This document shows, in pieces, positions 24,074 through 32,554 of a stretch of 64,000 bases of DNA (position 1 is the stretch's first letter; each line of letters starts with the position of its first letter). The DNA is from Chitinophaga sp. SYP-B3965 (lineage in GTDB: Bacteria; Bacteroidota; Bacteroidia; Chitinophagales; Chitinophagaceae). Both the position numbers and the translations under genes were made by a program. Under the pieces are notes generated by a model. The model saw only the letters and a list, made by a program, of their open reading frames with translations. It did no database searches and was not told the DNA's origin. The stretch is from contig NZ_WJFD01000001.1 in NCBI RefSeq assembly GCF_009647655.1, positions 1,674,001 through 1,738,000 on the forward strand. Reading direction: 5' to 3'.

Positions 24074-24663
24074 TAGTAGTAGCGGCATTTAGGGTTATTA
24101 ACTTTTTGAACTTCCCATCTCACGATCCTTCCTTTGGAGTAATCCGGGCACTCGTAATAACGAATAGTTGTTCCTCCTGTCATTATCAATTGCGGAAGCG
24201 GAGCATATTTTAATTCAGGAAAAACATTAGGCATGCGGCTTTTCACTTTGATATCCGGATAAGTATTGAGGTCCAGGATGATCATGTCCTCAAAGTTATT
24301 CGTGTACACGTTACTGCCTTTGAGGGCCACCTCTTTACAGCCAGGTACATTCAAAAAAGCCACTTTTACAGGGTTGGCCTTGTCTGAATAGTCAATAATG
24401 TGAATACCGGAATCCTGTTCCACCTGGAACAACCTGTTGTCCATTACGAAGATCTTACCTGCCTTATGCGTAGGCCGGATTGCCTGAGTAGCTATTTTCA
24501 GTTCATCGGAACCTTCTGCAGCATAAATGGGTACATACGTGTCTACAATACCGGGTGGCGGAGGTTCAGGAGGGTTTAGATCCCTGTTCCGGAGTTCAAA
24601 AAGGCGAAAATCGCAACCGCAGAAAGCAATTGCCATGAGGAAGAGTGTAACAGTTCTTAGCAT
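24073..24663 (-). CDS. Lipoprotein with partial LVIVD-type repeat
   Basis: A 196-aa predicted lipoprotein (lipobox AIAFCGC) with a proline-rich linker (PPEPPPPG), then a short propeller-like region: GKIFVMDNRLFQVEQD, GIHIIDYSDKANPVKVAFL, VYTNNFEDMIILDL. It ends in a stretch unlike the repeats (CPDYSKGRIVRWEVQKVN). It pairs with the following LVIVD lipoprotein (TAATG overlap), and the two probably act together at the envelope. An 8-bp inverted repeat (ATAAGGAT...ATCCTTAT, 24662-24690) covers the start region. Function unknown. Confidence 0.8.
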   Translation of the reverse strand: MLRTVTLFLMAIAFCGCDFRLFELRNRDLNPPEPPPPGIVDTYVPIYAAEGSDELKIATQAIRPTHKAGKIFVMDNRLFQVEQDSGIHIIDYSDKANPVKVAFLNVPGCKEVALKGSNVYTNNFEDMIILDLNTYPDIKVKSRMPNVFPELKYAPLPQLIMTGGTTIRYYECPDYSKGRIVRWEVQKVNNPKCRYY

Positions 24664-24716
24664 AAGGATGATATTAGGGTTGATCCTTATACTAAACGGG
24701 GTGGTTCCCCGGAAAG

Positions 24717-25016
24717 TTACTTGCGGGCGATAAATTTATCATTAATGTAAAACGTGCCAAAGGGAATGATGGAAGCGCCCAATGCAATCAGCATCTTTTT
24801 GATGGACCAGTCCAGGGCCAGCTTCACTTCTATCACCAGGATCACGTACAGTACGAACAGCACACCATGCGCCATACCCACCTGTTTGGTTAACCAGGGT
24901 TCGCCTGCCAGGTATTTGAGGGGCATGGCTATTAAAAGCAATACCAGGAAGGAAATACCTTCCAGCAGGGCTATGATCTTGAGTCTTTTGATGGATTTCG
25001 GCGGCTTATTTTCCAT
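24717..25016 (-). CDS. DUF3817 small membrane protein
   Basis: A 99-aa inner-membrane protein with about three helices. After a basic start (MENKPPKSIKRLKIIALLEG) come LLLIAMPLKYLAG and the family hallmark VGMAHGVLFVLYV, then a helix ending in LALDWSIKKM and a short C-terminal segment. This matches DUF3817. The family is of unknown function. Divergent from an AraC gene starting at 25126. Confidence 0.87.
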   Translation of the reverse strand: MENKPPKSIKRLKIIALLEGISFLVLLLIAMPLKYLAGEPWLTKQVGMAHGVLFVLYVILVIEVKLALDWSIKKMLIALGASIIPFGTFYINDKFIARK

Positions 25017-25078
25017 GATGCAATATTACGGCGCAAATGGTGGATGGAAAATGATCCTCGTCAGGACTTGAATATTCG

Positions 25079-25086
25079 TATTTTTG
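25079..25086 (+). promoter_or_regulatory. TAnnTTTG box upstream of the AraC gene
   Basis: TATTTTTG matches the -7 consensus exactly and lies 39 nt before the AraC ATG and just before a 13-codon reading frame. The -33 region is not clear. Confidence 0.45.
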
Positions 25087-25087
25087 C

Positions 25088-25129
25088 ATGTATATGGAAG
25101 CGGTTAAAGTACCTAAGTTGACATTATGA
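25088..25129 (+). CDS. Possible 13-residue leader peptide overlapping the AraC start
   Basis: ATG at 25088 (or 25094) opens a frame MYMEAVKVPKLTL that ends in a TGA overlapping the AraC ATG (ATGA). Being so close behind the promoter box, it would be translated from an almost leaderless message and could couple or restrain translation of the regulator. A short frame of this size can arise by chance; there is no comparative support. Confidence 0.25.
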   Translation: MYMEAVKVPKLTL

Positions 25130-25971
25130 ACATTTTAATCAGGTATCCGGCCGAAAAAGCACTGCAGGCGTTGGGGTTATACTACATATTTACCACGCAA
25201 AAGGCTGCCGAAAACTTCCAGTACCAAACTTTTCCCGCTACCAATCTTTGCTTATCCATTTATAAGGCAAACACCGTGGTGAAACAGGTCTCACGCACGC
25301 AAAACAACTGCTTTGTACAGGCAGGAGGCAATATGCACAGCAGGCTGTGGGGATTTCATAAAAAACCATTCGATGTAGTCATTGACGGAGAAATGGATCA
25401 GGTATCCGTCATCTTCCAGGCAGGCGGACTCCGGAAGTTTACCCGCATTCCTTATGCGGAGCTCATGGAGGAAACGGACGTATTGGAAGCTATGTTTGGA
25501 CGTGCAGGCCGCGACCTCGCTGAGAGGCTCTATTCCACCGACCGGGTGGCTGACCGGCTACAGCTATTGGATCAATTTCTCCTGAACGCCCTTCATGATA
25601 ACAACAGACAACAACATATCGATCATTTTTTATTGCATCTTGATCATCAAAATCCTAACTCCCGCGTTGTGTCCATGGCGGCTGCCGAAAACAAAGATGC
25701 GTCAACCCTTTACCGGCAGTTTAAACAGTATGTTGGCCTGGCCCCCAAAGAATACCTTAAGGTTGTAAGGTTCAGAAAGGCCTTGCGGGCGCTTCAACAG
25801 AAAATGTACCCAAGCCTCACAGACCTCGCGCACGGTTTGGGTTATTACGATCAATCACATTTCATCAGGGATTTTTCACTGTTCTCCGATTACAGCCCAG
25901 GCCTGATCCACAAGATAACTACCGTTGTCCAGGAAGAACTCATCCTTATCCCCGCCAGTAAAAATGCATGA
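25126..25971 (+). CDS. AraC-family regulator
   Basis: A 281-aa regulator of the DUF6597-type AraC group. The N-terminal half has the pattern ATNLCLSIYKANTVVKQ, then FVQAGGNMHSRLWGFH and QVSVIFQAGGLRKFTRIPYAEL. The C-terminal helix-turn-helix pair contains ASTLYRQFKQYVGLAPKEYL and SLTDLAHGLGYYDQSHFIRDF. The usual conserved contact residues are present. It is followed on the same strand, 66 nt later, by the DUF4932 gene, which has its own promoter box; whether it regulates that gene is unknown. Confidence 0.87.
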   Translation: MNILIRYPAEKALQALGLYYIFTTQKAAENFQYQTFPATNLCLSIYKANTVVKQVSRTQNNCFVQAGGNMHSRLWGFHKKPFDVVIDGEMDQVSVIFQAGGLRKFTRIPYAELMEETDVLEAMFGRAGRDLAERLYSTDRVADRLQLLDQFLLNALHDNNRQQHIDHFLLHLDHQNPNSRVVSMAAAENKDASTLYRQFKQYVGLAPKEYLKVVRFRKALRALQQKMYPSLTDLAHGLGYYDQSHFIRDFSLFSDYSPGLIHKITTVVQEELILIPASKNA

Positions 25972-26001
25972 TTTTTACAATTCCAGCCTTCTCTAATCAG
26001 T

Positions 26002-26009
26002 TACTTTTG
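26002..26009 (+). promoter_or_regulatory. TAnnTTTG box of the DUF4932 gene
   Basis: TACTTTTG, an exact consensus match, lies 28 nt before the ATG at 26038. Confidence 0.45.
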
Positions 26010-26037
26010 GCACGGACATTAAAAAAAGCCCGTCGCT

Positions 26038-27699
26038 ATGAAATTTTTCAACAAGCTGATACTCATCACGTTTTTCTCCTCCTGCTGCATACAGGCATTT
26101 TCGTATGCCGGCCCACGCGAGCGGTTTAAAGCATTCAAATTCGTTTACGGGGGTATAGCCTTTAGTGTGGATCCGCGTATCGAGTTATACCAGGCCGTAG
26201 TACTGGCTTCAGGCATGCCGGTAACCAACTATGTGGATATAGATTATAAGCTCAAAGTGGATAAACAGATGGCCAGATACAAAAACCATCCCCTGTTAGT
26301 TTTTTCGGAGCAGTATCTTAAAAGAAAAAACATTTTTAAGTACATCGATGCGCCTATCACGTTTTTACTGCACCTCGATAACAATTTTGAATGGAGGAAG
26401 GATGTCACTTATGAATTGCGTAATAATACGGCCATCGATTCCTTCCGCCGCTATCTCAAACAGTTTGTTGAAGAAACCGACTACATTCATTTTTTCAATA
26501 GCAACGAAGCATTTTACAATATAAGCCTGCGCAACCTGCAGTTCAACCTGGAAGATTTTAACGAAAAGGAACGGGTACTCAATTATTACGGCGTTAAGCA
26601 AAATGAACGCATTGATTTCAATCTCATTCTGAATTTCCTGGGCTGGGGCAATTTTGGTCCCCGATTGCGTACCAGTAAGGGCAGGGAGATGTATGCCGTC
26701 ATCGCCCCCCAGAAGAGTTACATACGCATACCTACTTTCGATCAGACCAGGCTGTATGATCTCGTCTGGCATGAGTTTGGGCATTCTTTTGCCAATCCGG
26801 CCGTTGAAAAGAAGCCCTTTGAAGATCAGTTGAAGGCCCTCTCGCATTTGCATGAGCCCATTAAAGAATCCATGCGCCAGCAATCTTATGCGGAGTGGAT
26901 GGCGGTAGTTAAAGAGCATTTAACCGAAGCGGTGGCCTGCCGGCTTGCAGCACAGAAATTTGGCGAAGCCTTTACCGAACAAAACGTTGTGCGCGTAAAA
27001 AAAGGACGCAGGTGGATCTACCTGAATCCTCTGCTCGATGCATTGAAAGAATACGAAGGCAACCGGGCAAAATACCCTACCCTCGAAGATTTCATGCCGC
27101 GTATCGTGGAATCCTTCCAAAAGATCACCCAGGCGGACATTGATAAATGGATGGCAGCCACAGAGGCTATCCGGAAGCCCGATATTGACAAAATGCCCCA
27201 GATCGCCGATGTATTCAATAAAGACAGTGTATTGATCATCCTTTCTTCTCATGAAAGCGATACGGCCGCAGACAGGCGATTGAAAGAATTTATAAAAAGC
27301 TTTATAAAACTGATCCCCAGTCTGACAAAGGGTACAACCATCACCGATGCCGAAGCCGGTAACTATGACCTGAGCCTGTATAACCTGTTTATCGTAGGTA
27401 CGCCTGCCGGCAATTCCGTCATGCAAAAAGTATTGCCCCAGTTGCCTGTTCAGCTCAACGAAAATGGTGTGATCGGTGAAAAGAAATACGATGGTAAAGG
27501 TTATATGCTGATGTCCGGGTGGGTGAACCCCGGCAACACCAAAAAGGTGATGACCATCATAACAGCCCTGCATCCCGATGACATGTTAGATTTTAACCGC
27601 GCTCCTTTCGGGGGATCGAACTATCATATCATGAAGAATCTGGTCACTTATAAAATGGGTGAGTATAAAAGGAATGGATTGATCTGGGTTTGTGATTAA
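26038..27699 (+). CDS. Secreted DUF4932 zinc-metalloprotease-like protein
   Basis: A 553-aa exported protein (signal peptide MKFFNKLILITFFSSCCIQAFS). Early residues read FSVDPRIELYQAVVLASG, as in DUF4932. The zinc-peptidase signature HEFGHSF sits near residue 244 in YDLVWHEFGHSFANP, and a candidate third ligand Glu is in VKEHLTEAVACRLA. The C-terminal ~150 residues form an alpha/beta domain (SVLIILSSHES, LFIVGTPAGN) not part of the peptidase and not identified. Probably a periplasmic or secreted protease. Ends at a bidirectional terminator. Confidence 0.85.
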   Translation: MKFFNKLILITFFSSCCIQAFSYAGPRERFKAFKFVYGGIAFSVDPRIELYQAVVLASGMPVTNYVDIDYKLKVDKQMARYKNHPLLVFSEQYLKRKNIFKYIDAPITFLLHLDNNFEWRKDVTYELRNNTAIDSFRRYLKQFVEETDYIHFFNSNEAFYNISLRNLQFNLEDFNEKERVLNYYGVKQNERIDFNLILNFLGWGNFGPRLRTSKGREMYAVIAPQKSYIRIPTFDQTRLYDLVWHEFGHSFANPAVEKKPFEDQLKALSHLHEPIKESMRQQSYAEWMAVVKEHLTEAVACRLAAQKFGEAFTEQNVVRVKKGRRWIYLNPLLDALKEYEGNRAKYPTLEDFMPRIVESFQKITQADIDKWMAATEAIRKPDIDKMPQIADVFNKDSVLIILSSHESDTAADRRLKEFIKSFIKLIPSLTKGTTITDAEAGNYDLSLYNLFIVGTPAGNSVMQKVLPQLPVQLNENGVIGEKKYDGKGYMLMSGWVNPGNTKKVMTIITALHPDDMLDFNRAPFGGSNYHIMKNLVTYKMGEYKRNGLIWVCD

Positions 27700-27703
27700 G
27701 TAT

Positions 27704-27744
27704 AAAAAAGGATGGTCTGCTTTCTTCGCAGACCATCCTTTTTA
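27704..27744. terminator. Bidirectional intrinsic terminator
   Basis: AAAAAGGATGGTCTGC and GCAGACCATCCTTTTT form a ~16-bp stem with a 7-nt loop and A/T-rich flanks on both sides. It serves the convergent DUF4932 and PhyH genes; the PhyH stop codon lies at its edge. Confidence 0.9.
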
Positions 27745-28539
27745 TAATACCAGCGGATTCAATTCTGAAGCAGCAGGCCCGCCTATGGGCAAATTCAGCA
27801 GCCATGTAGCATGGTCGTTCTCCTGCCATTTATGTTTGGGCGTTGTGATCTTTGCATCATCAGCGATATAAATAACCGTCATTACTTCCCGCATGTCCGG
27901 CGAGTTATTGCCGGGTGCGCTGTGAATGGTATAACCATAATGCCAGGTAGCATCGCCGGCCTTCATAGTAGATGCGCGGGTGATGGGGAATTGATGCTCA
28001 CTGACATATTCATTGAATGCACCCTCCGATTCATCAGATATTTCATAATCGAACACAACGCCATTTTTGTGTGACCCGGAAGCAAAGGTGAGCATGCCCA
28101 TTTCCACATCAATATCTACCAGTGGCATCCACATCGTAACGGTATTAGGGGTATCAATGGGCCAGTAATACTGATCCTGATGCCAGGGTGTGGGGCCACC
28201 ACCGGGTTCTTTGAACAAAGCCTGATCGTGATAGATCCGTACGTTGGATACACCCATCAGGTCCGCGGCCATCTTTGCAAAACGTTTGGCCAGTACAAAT
28301 TTCCTCACCCGTTCATCTACGCGCCATAAATTCATGATCTGCAGGAATGCTTTGCCGTAAGTGTCCCTTTCCTCCATCTTTCGTTTCTCGGTATTGTACT
28401 TACTGGCAGCATCAGCAATCACCTCCCGGTAAACAGCTGCTTCACCGGCATCCAGCACATTGGGGATCAGAATATGTCCGTTTTTACGGAAAGCTTCTGC
28501 CTGTGCAGGGGAAATTTCTCTGGCATCATTTAATTCCAT
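27742..28539 (-). CDS. Phytanoyl-CoA dioxygenase (PhyH) family protein
   Basis: A 265-aa Fe(II)/2-oxoglutarate dioxygenase. The facial triad is visible as WHQDQYYW (HxD) and the distal His in YGYTIHSAPGN. The 2-oxoglutarate-binding Arg is in MREVMTVIY. FASGSHKNG and the general length fit PhyH proteins of Bacteroidota. The substrate is unknown; the family hydroxylates very diverse small molecules. Divergent from an AraC regulator (28667), a common arrangement that makes it the probable target of that regulator. Confidence 0.88.
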   Translation of the reverse strand: MELNDAREISPAQAEAFRKNGHILIPNVLDAGEAAVYREVIADAASKYNTEKRKMEERDTYGKAFLQIMNLWRVDERVRKFVLAKRFAKMAADLMGVSNVRIYHDQALFKEPGGGPTPWHQDQYYWPIDTPNTVTMWMPLVDIDVEMGMLTFASGSHKNGVVFDYEISDESEGAFNEYVSEHQFPITRASTMKAGDATWHYGYTIHSAPGNNSPDMREVMTVIYIADDAKITTPKHKWQENDHATWLLNLPIGGPAASELNPLVL

Positions 28540-28666
28540 ACGTGGGTAAGTTTTAGTATTACGAAGTAAAGCATCCGCCCGCGTGAAAAAAATGGCGCCA
28601 TTGGTTATTTATTGGGGTATTTTATCCGTTTATCGTAAAAATGCTAGATTTATAATAAAAAAGGCA

Positions 28667-29524
28667 ATGCTTAAAGCCTCCTACGAAGTTTTACAACCCG
28701 CAGGAAATCATTCTTTCCTTGTGAGAACATTCGGGAAAACAGGGTTCGCAGCTCCTTATCATTTTCACCCGGAATATGAATTAACGTGGATCGTAAAAGG
28801 GAGCGGCAAGCGGTATGCAGGCAGCAATATGGCAGGATTTTCTGATGGGGACCTGGTATTATTAGGGCCTCATGTACCGCATTGCTGGAAATTGCAGCCA
28901 GCCGGGAAAAATGCACGTTCTGTGGTTATCCAGTTCACAGCGGATTTTTTAGGGGAAGGGTTTTTCTCCAAAGCTGAAATGGTCAATATTCAAAAGCTAT
29001 TCCAGCGCAGCAGCTGTGGCATACAGTTTATAAAAAGAACACCCGCGCTGGTGCAGGAACAAATAAAGGAACTCACGGAGGAGAAGAATAATTTTAAACA
29101 ACTGATCCTGTTACTGGAAATATTACAGCAACTGGCTGTTTCGAAGGAGTATGTATTACTGGATCAGCAACGGCTGAGCGCGGAACTCTCGCCAGCCAAT
29201 CAGGCCAGGATCAATCCTATCTTTGCTTACCTCGTAGAAAATTTCAGGAAGGAGGTTTCATTGAACAAAGCTGCCGCAATTGCAAACATGACACCGAATG
29301 CATTTTGTAAATACTTCAAGCGCATCACCCGCAAAACATTTATGGAAACGGTGATTGAATACCGGATCAATTACGCAACCCAGCAACTTATTCAATCTGA
29401 CAAAACCATTTCCGACATTTGTTTCGATAGCGGATTTGGTGATATCTCTCATTTCTATAAAATGTTCAAAGCCAAAATGCAGGTAAGTCCGTTGCATTAC
29501 CGGCAGCAGTTTGGTGTTTTTTGA
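28667..29524 (+). CDS. AraC-family regulator with N-terminal cupin domain
   Basis: A 285-aa regulator, paralogous along its whole length to the one at 5179: YHFHPEYELTWIVKGSGKRY versus HFHPEYEIVYVEGGSGTRH, and GPHVPHCW versus GPDVPHLN. Two helix-turn-helix units (NKAAAIANMTPNAFCKYFKR, ISDICFDSGFGDISHFYKMFK). The ATG at 28667 is chosen by alignment with the paralogue over a GTG at 28583. Divergent from PhyH and convergent with a GH78 gene whose stop is 7 nt away. Confidence 0.87.
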   Translation: MLKASYEVLQPAGNHSFLVRTFGKTGFAAPYHFHPEYELTWIVKGSGKRYAGSNMAGFSDGDLVLLGPHVPHCWKLQPAGKNARSVVIQFTADFLGEGFFSKAEMVNIQKLFQRSSCGIQFIKRTPALVQEQIKELTEEKNNFKQLILLLEILQQLAVSKEYVLLDQQRLSAELSPANQARINPIFAYLVENFRKEVSLNKAAAIANMTPNAFCKYFKRITRKTFMETVIEYRINYATQQLIQSDKTISDICFDSGFGDISHFYKMFKAKMQVSPLHYRQQFGVF

Positions 29525-29531
29525 TAGACGC

Positions 29532-32198
29532 TTACAATACATCAAACCGATACACCCCGGATTGAAACTCCAGCTGATATTTACCATTTACTTCGGCACC
29601 TGAGATTTCCTTACCAGCCTCATTCCTGATCCGCTGCTTGTTAAGTGGTAATACATATGTTGCAGAGGCATTTTCTGGTACTTCAATTAAGATCCTGAGT
29701 TTCCCTTCAGGGGTCCTTTCCCATTCTGAACGTATTTTCCCAAAAGATGATTTGCAAAAACTCAGATCTCCTATGGGTTTTGGCTCAACTATGAAATGTT
29801 GCATACCAGCACTTTTCGGGTCAACTTTTATCCCCCCGATACCGGAATAAAACCATTCCACCACACTTCCAAACATAGGATGGCACCTTGAACCGCCCCC
29901 CTTCCATGTTTCCCATAAGGTGCTATTTTTAGCATCGAGTAAATATCCAAAACCTGGAAAATCCTTTTGATTCATGATCTGGTAGGCAATGTCATCCCTG
30001 TCATTATGAGAAAGCACCTTCAATAACAGTGGTGTACCTAAAATACCCGTATCAAAATGGTAATTAAGATCCTTCAACTGGGCTAATAACGCATTAAAAA
30101 CAAGGTTATAATTTTCCTCAGGCACTAAACCAAATGCTAAAGCGAAGACATTAGCACCCTGCCTGCCTTCCCAATAACGATTTTCGGAAGCGTTATAATA
30201 AGCTTTATTAAAATTTACTTTTATTCCTTTTGCAAGGTTTGCAAACTTTACATGATCTTCATTTTTCCCCAGCACCAGCGCTACCTTACTCATGATATTA
30301 GTTACATGATAGAAGTATGCTGTGTTTACGAAATGTTCTGGGATCTTTATACTGGCAGGTGTACACCAGTCTCCCAAACACCAACCGTTTGGTTCTTCCC
30401 TGGTTACCAGCCCACCCTTGTCTGTTCTCGTTTCCAGATACTCTACCCATTGTTTCATCCCTGCATAATGCCTGGCCAATATTGTACTGTCACCATAATA
30501 AGAAAAATACGCCCAGGGCATGATCACGTATGCCGATCCCCATGCCGGACCGCCACCGCCACCTCCAAAAGGGGCTGTGTGCGTAACAAACCCGGTCTTC
30601 TTATTCCTTGCATCGTTCATATCGTCCAGCCACTTATTGTAAAGCTGTCGCATATCATAGGTGAAAATCGAACTTTCCACAATCACCTGCCCATCCCCGG
30701 TATAACCAAGTCTCTCTCTATGCGGACAATCGCTGCTCACACTCCCATGAAAGTTTGCATTCTGCGTTTTGATATACGCTTCATTTATCTTATTCAGGAA
30801 GGGATTAGAACATTCAAAACTCCCATTTGATGCCACATCCGTATGTACCACCTTTATTTTTAAACTACTCTTATCCAGGTCTACATCGTCAGCAATCACT
30901 TCAACCCGCCTGAATGCATGCCAGGTAAATTTCGGCTCCCACTGCTCCAGCCCTTCCCCTTTAAGAATATAGCTATCAAACTGGCCGTAGTCGTCCCCTT
31001 CCTCGCTAACGTACCTGATCTTCAGGCGGCTCCCTGCTTTGCCCTTAACGCTTATAGATGCCCAGCCTGACACCGTTTCATCCAGATGATAAGAATATTT
31101 ACCATCAAAAGACGGTATAAGTGTACGCGTAATTTTATCAAATGGTGCAGTTTGGGGATGCAAACTACCCGTAGGCGGCCTAACCAACAAAGCTGATTTC
31201 CACCGAACATCAGCATAACCCACCTTATTCCATTCTCCCAATTCCAATCGTGCATCGTATATTTCACCTGTAAAAATGCCATCCTTTAATAGCGGCCCGG
31301 TTGCTGTTTTCCAGGAATCATCAGAACCGATTATTTTACTGCTTCCGTCTGCATACGTTATTTCAAGCTGGAAGATCAGCTTCGGAACATCATACCACAT
31401 ATCCCCTTCTACCCTTCTGTCTCGTTGATTATACCATCCGTTACCAAGCTGTACACCAATGGCATTGCCTTTTGGAGCGATATTTTGGGTGACATCAAAA
31501 GTATTGTACAACACACGCTGTGTACTCTGATCATCATAAGGGTAAAGCAAATTTTTAAGCGGCCTTTTATCATAATTGGTGACCGCAGGAGCCAACACCT
31601 GATCTCCAATCTTTTTCCCATTCAGGAACAGTTCGTAAAACCCTAGCCCGCTGACGTACACTACTGCCTGTTTTATCTTTTTATCAACAGTAAACTCCTT
31701 ACGGAAAAAAGGAGCCGGGTAGGTTATTGCGGAATCAGGATATAGGTCCTCCATAGCCCCGATCCACTTGCCCTGCCAGTCTGAAGGATGTAATAAGCCC
31801 ATTGACCAGGAGGCCACCCCGCTCCATGCAGACGGAGAATTATCCTCGTCCCATACCATCACTTTCCAATACAGCTTCTTTCGCGATGTTAAAGGTTTGC
31901 CGTGGTAAACAACCTGATCAGAATTATCTGAATTTACTTTATCACTATCCCAGTAATCCGCTTTGTTTTGCTGCAGCAAGGAAATGCTACTTGCTGCCAT
32001 TATCCGGTAAGCAGTTTGCTTTTTTGCTTTATACTCAGACACTAGTTGCCAGCTGAGTTTTGGTTGTATATTCTCAATGGCTATGGGGTTCGAAAGATAT
32101 TCGCATGAGAGTTTTTCAACTTTCACTTCAATCGGTTTAGCCAAAATAGCAAGTGGAATAAAGAGGCATAGAATAATATAGGTAGAAATTATTTTCAC
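29532..32198 (-). CDS. Secreted alpha-L-rhamnosidase, GH78
   Basis: An 888-aa second GH78 enzyme. The start is a GTG at 32198 followed by a signal peptide (KIISTYIILCLFIPLAILA). Domains in order: N-terminal LSCEYLSNPIAIENIQPKLSW, the lectin-like VVYVSGLGFYELFLNGKKIG, and the catalytic barrel with SSDCPHRERLGYTGDGQ. A C-terminal beta-sandwich follows. It is clearly diverged from the 6.9-kb copy. The DNA is AT-richer than the first rhamnosidase gene. No SusC/SusD pair is adjacent. It probably removes alpha-L-rhamnose from plant or bacterial glycans in the periplasm. Confidence 0.92.
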   Translation of the reverse strand: MKIISTYIILCLFIPLAILAKPIEVKVEKLSCEYLSNPIAIENIQPKLSWQLVSEYKAKKQTAYRIMAASSISLLQQNKADYWDSDKVNSDNSDQVVYHGKPLTSRKKLYWKVMVWDEDNSPSAWSGVASWSMGLLHPSDWQGKWIGAMEDLYPDSAITYPAPFFRKEFTVDKKIKQAVVYVSGLGFYELFLNGKKIGDQVLAPAVTNYDKRPLKNLLYPYDDQSTQRVLYNTFDVTQNIAPKGNAIGVQLGNGWYNQRDRRVEGDMWYDVPKLIFQLEITYADGSSKIIGSDDSWKTATGPLLKDGIFTGEIYDARLELGEWNKVGYADVRWKSALLVRPPTGSLHPQTAPFDKITRTLIPSFDGKYSYHLDETVSGWASISVKGKAGSRLKIRYVSEEGDDYGQFDSYILKGEGLEQWEPKFTWHAFRRVEVIADDVDLDKSSLKIKVVHTDVASNGSFECSNPFLNKINEAYIKTQNANFHGSVSSDCPHRERLGYTGDGQVIVESSIFTYDMRQLYNKWLDDMNDARNKKTGFVTHTAPFGGGGGGPAWGSAYVIMPWAYFSYYGDSTILARHYAGMKQWVEYLETRTDKGGLVTREEPNGWCLGDWCTPASIKIPEHFVNTAYFYHVTNIMSKVALVLGKNEDHVKFANLAKGIKVNFNKAYYNASENRYWEGRQGANVFALAFGLVPEENYNLVFNALLAQLKDLNYHFDTGILGTPLLLKVLSHNDRDDIAYQIMNQKDFPGFGYLLDAKNSTLWETWKGGGSRCHPMFGSVVEWFYSGIGGIKVDPKSAGMQHFIVEPKPIGDLSFCKSSFGKIRSEWERTPEGKLRILIEVPENASATYVLPLNKQRIRNEAGKEISGAEVNGKYQLEFQSGVYRFDVL

Positions 32199-32307
32199 TT
32201 AATATTTTTATGTAGTGGTAAAAAGCAGTTCAACAGCTAATGCAATGGCGAAAAGTGCATAATGTAAGAAGAATTCTGCCGTCAAACGGTGTTATTTCCG
32301 GAGATGG

Positions 32308-32347
32308 CCCGGGGCATCCCCGGGGTTGGCCCATGGCAGGCCCATGG
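32308..32347. repeat. GC-rich palindrome and direct repeat in the spacer
   Basis: Within the 356-bp spacer between the GH78 and Fic genes, CCCGGGG (32308-32314) and CCCCGGG (32318-32324) form a tight inverted repeat. It is followed by two copies of GGCCCATGG (32328-32336, 32339-32347) in tandem. The composition contrasts sharply with the AT-rich remainder. No gene is supported here; function unknown. Confidence 0.5.
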
Positions 32348-32425
32348 TAGAGTCATAGATACCCCCGGGTACCTGGCTTTGTACTGCGCCACCGCAAATT
32401 CCGCCAAATCCTTTTCTAATGATAA

Positions 32426-32552
32426 TTCATGTCGAATGATCCATCGTAACATCAGTTTCATGTCGAAAAAATAGGCTATTTTCGACATCAATTGATTTTC
32501 GTGTCGAAATGATCGACATGAAACCCATTCTTGAATGACAATAAATCGACAT
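32426..32552 (+). promoter_or_regulatory. Array of six TCGACAT/ATGTCGA boxes before the Fic gene
   Basis: The core TCGACAT (either orientation, one copy with GTGTCGA) occurs with its TCGA at 32432, 32462, 32482, 32504, 32513 and 32546. Copies 2 and 5 extend to TTTCATGTCGA and TCGACATGAAA, an inverted pair. The last copy lies 2 nt before the Fic ATG. This looks like a multi-site operator. Confidence 0.65.
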
Positions 32553-32554
32553 AT

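Noticed and set aside
26920..27573. 217-codon frame antisense to the DUF4932 gene
   Set aside because: Its composition is that of a reverse complement of a real gene (Cys/His/Phe-rich) and it lacks any motif.
32282..32491. 69-codon minus-strand frame containing DLAEFAVAQ, like the SDR C terminus (DLAEFVVAQ)
   Set aside because: The likeness is limited to about ten residues. The rest is unrelated, and the region is better explained as spacer plus operator boxes. A tiny SDR gene scrap cannot be excluded.
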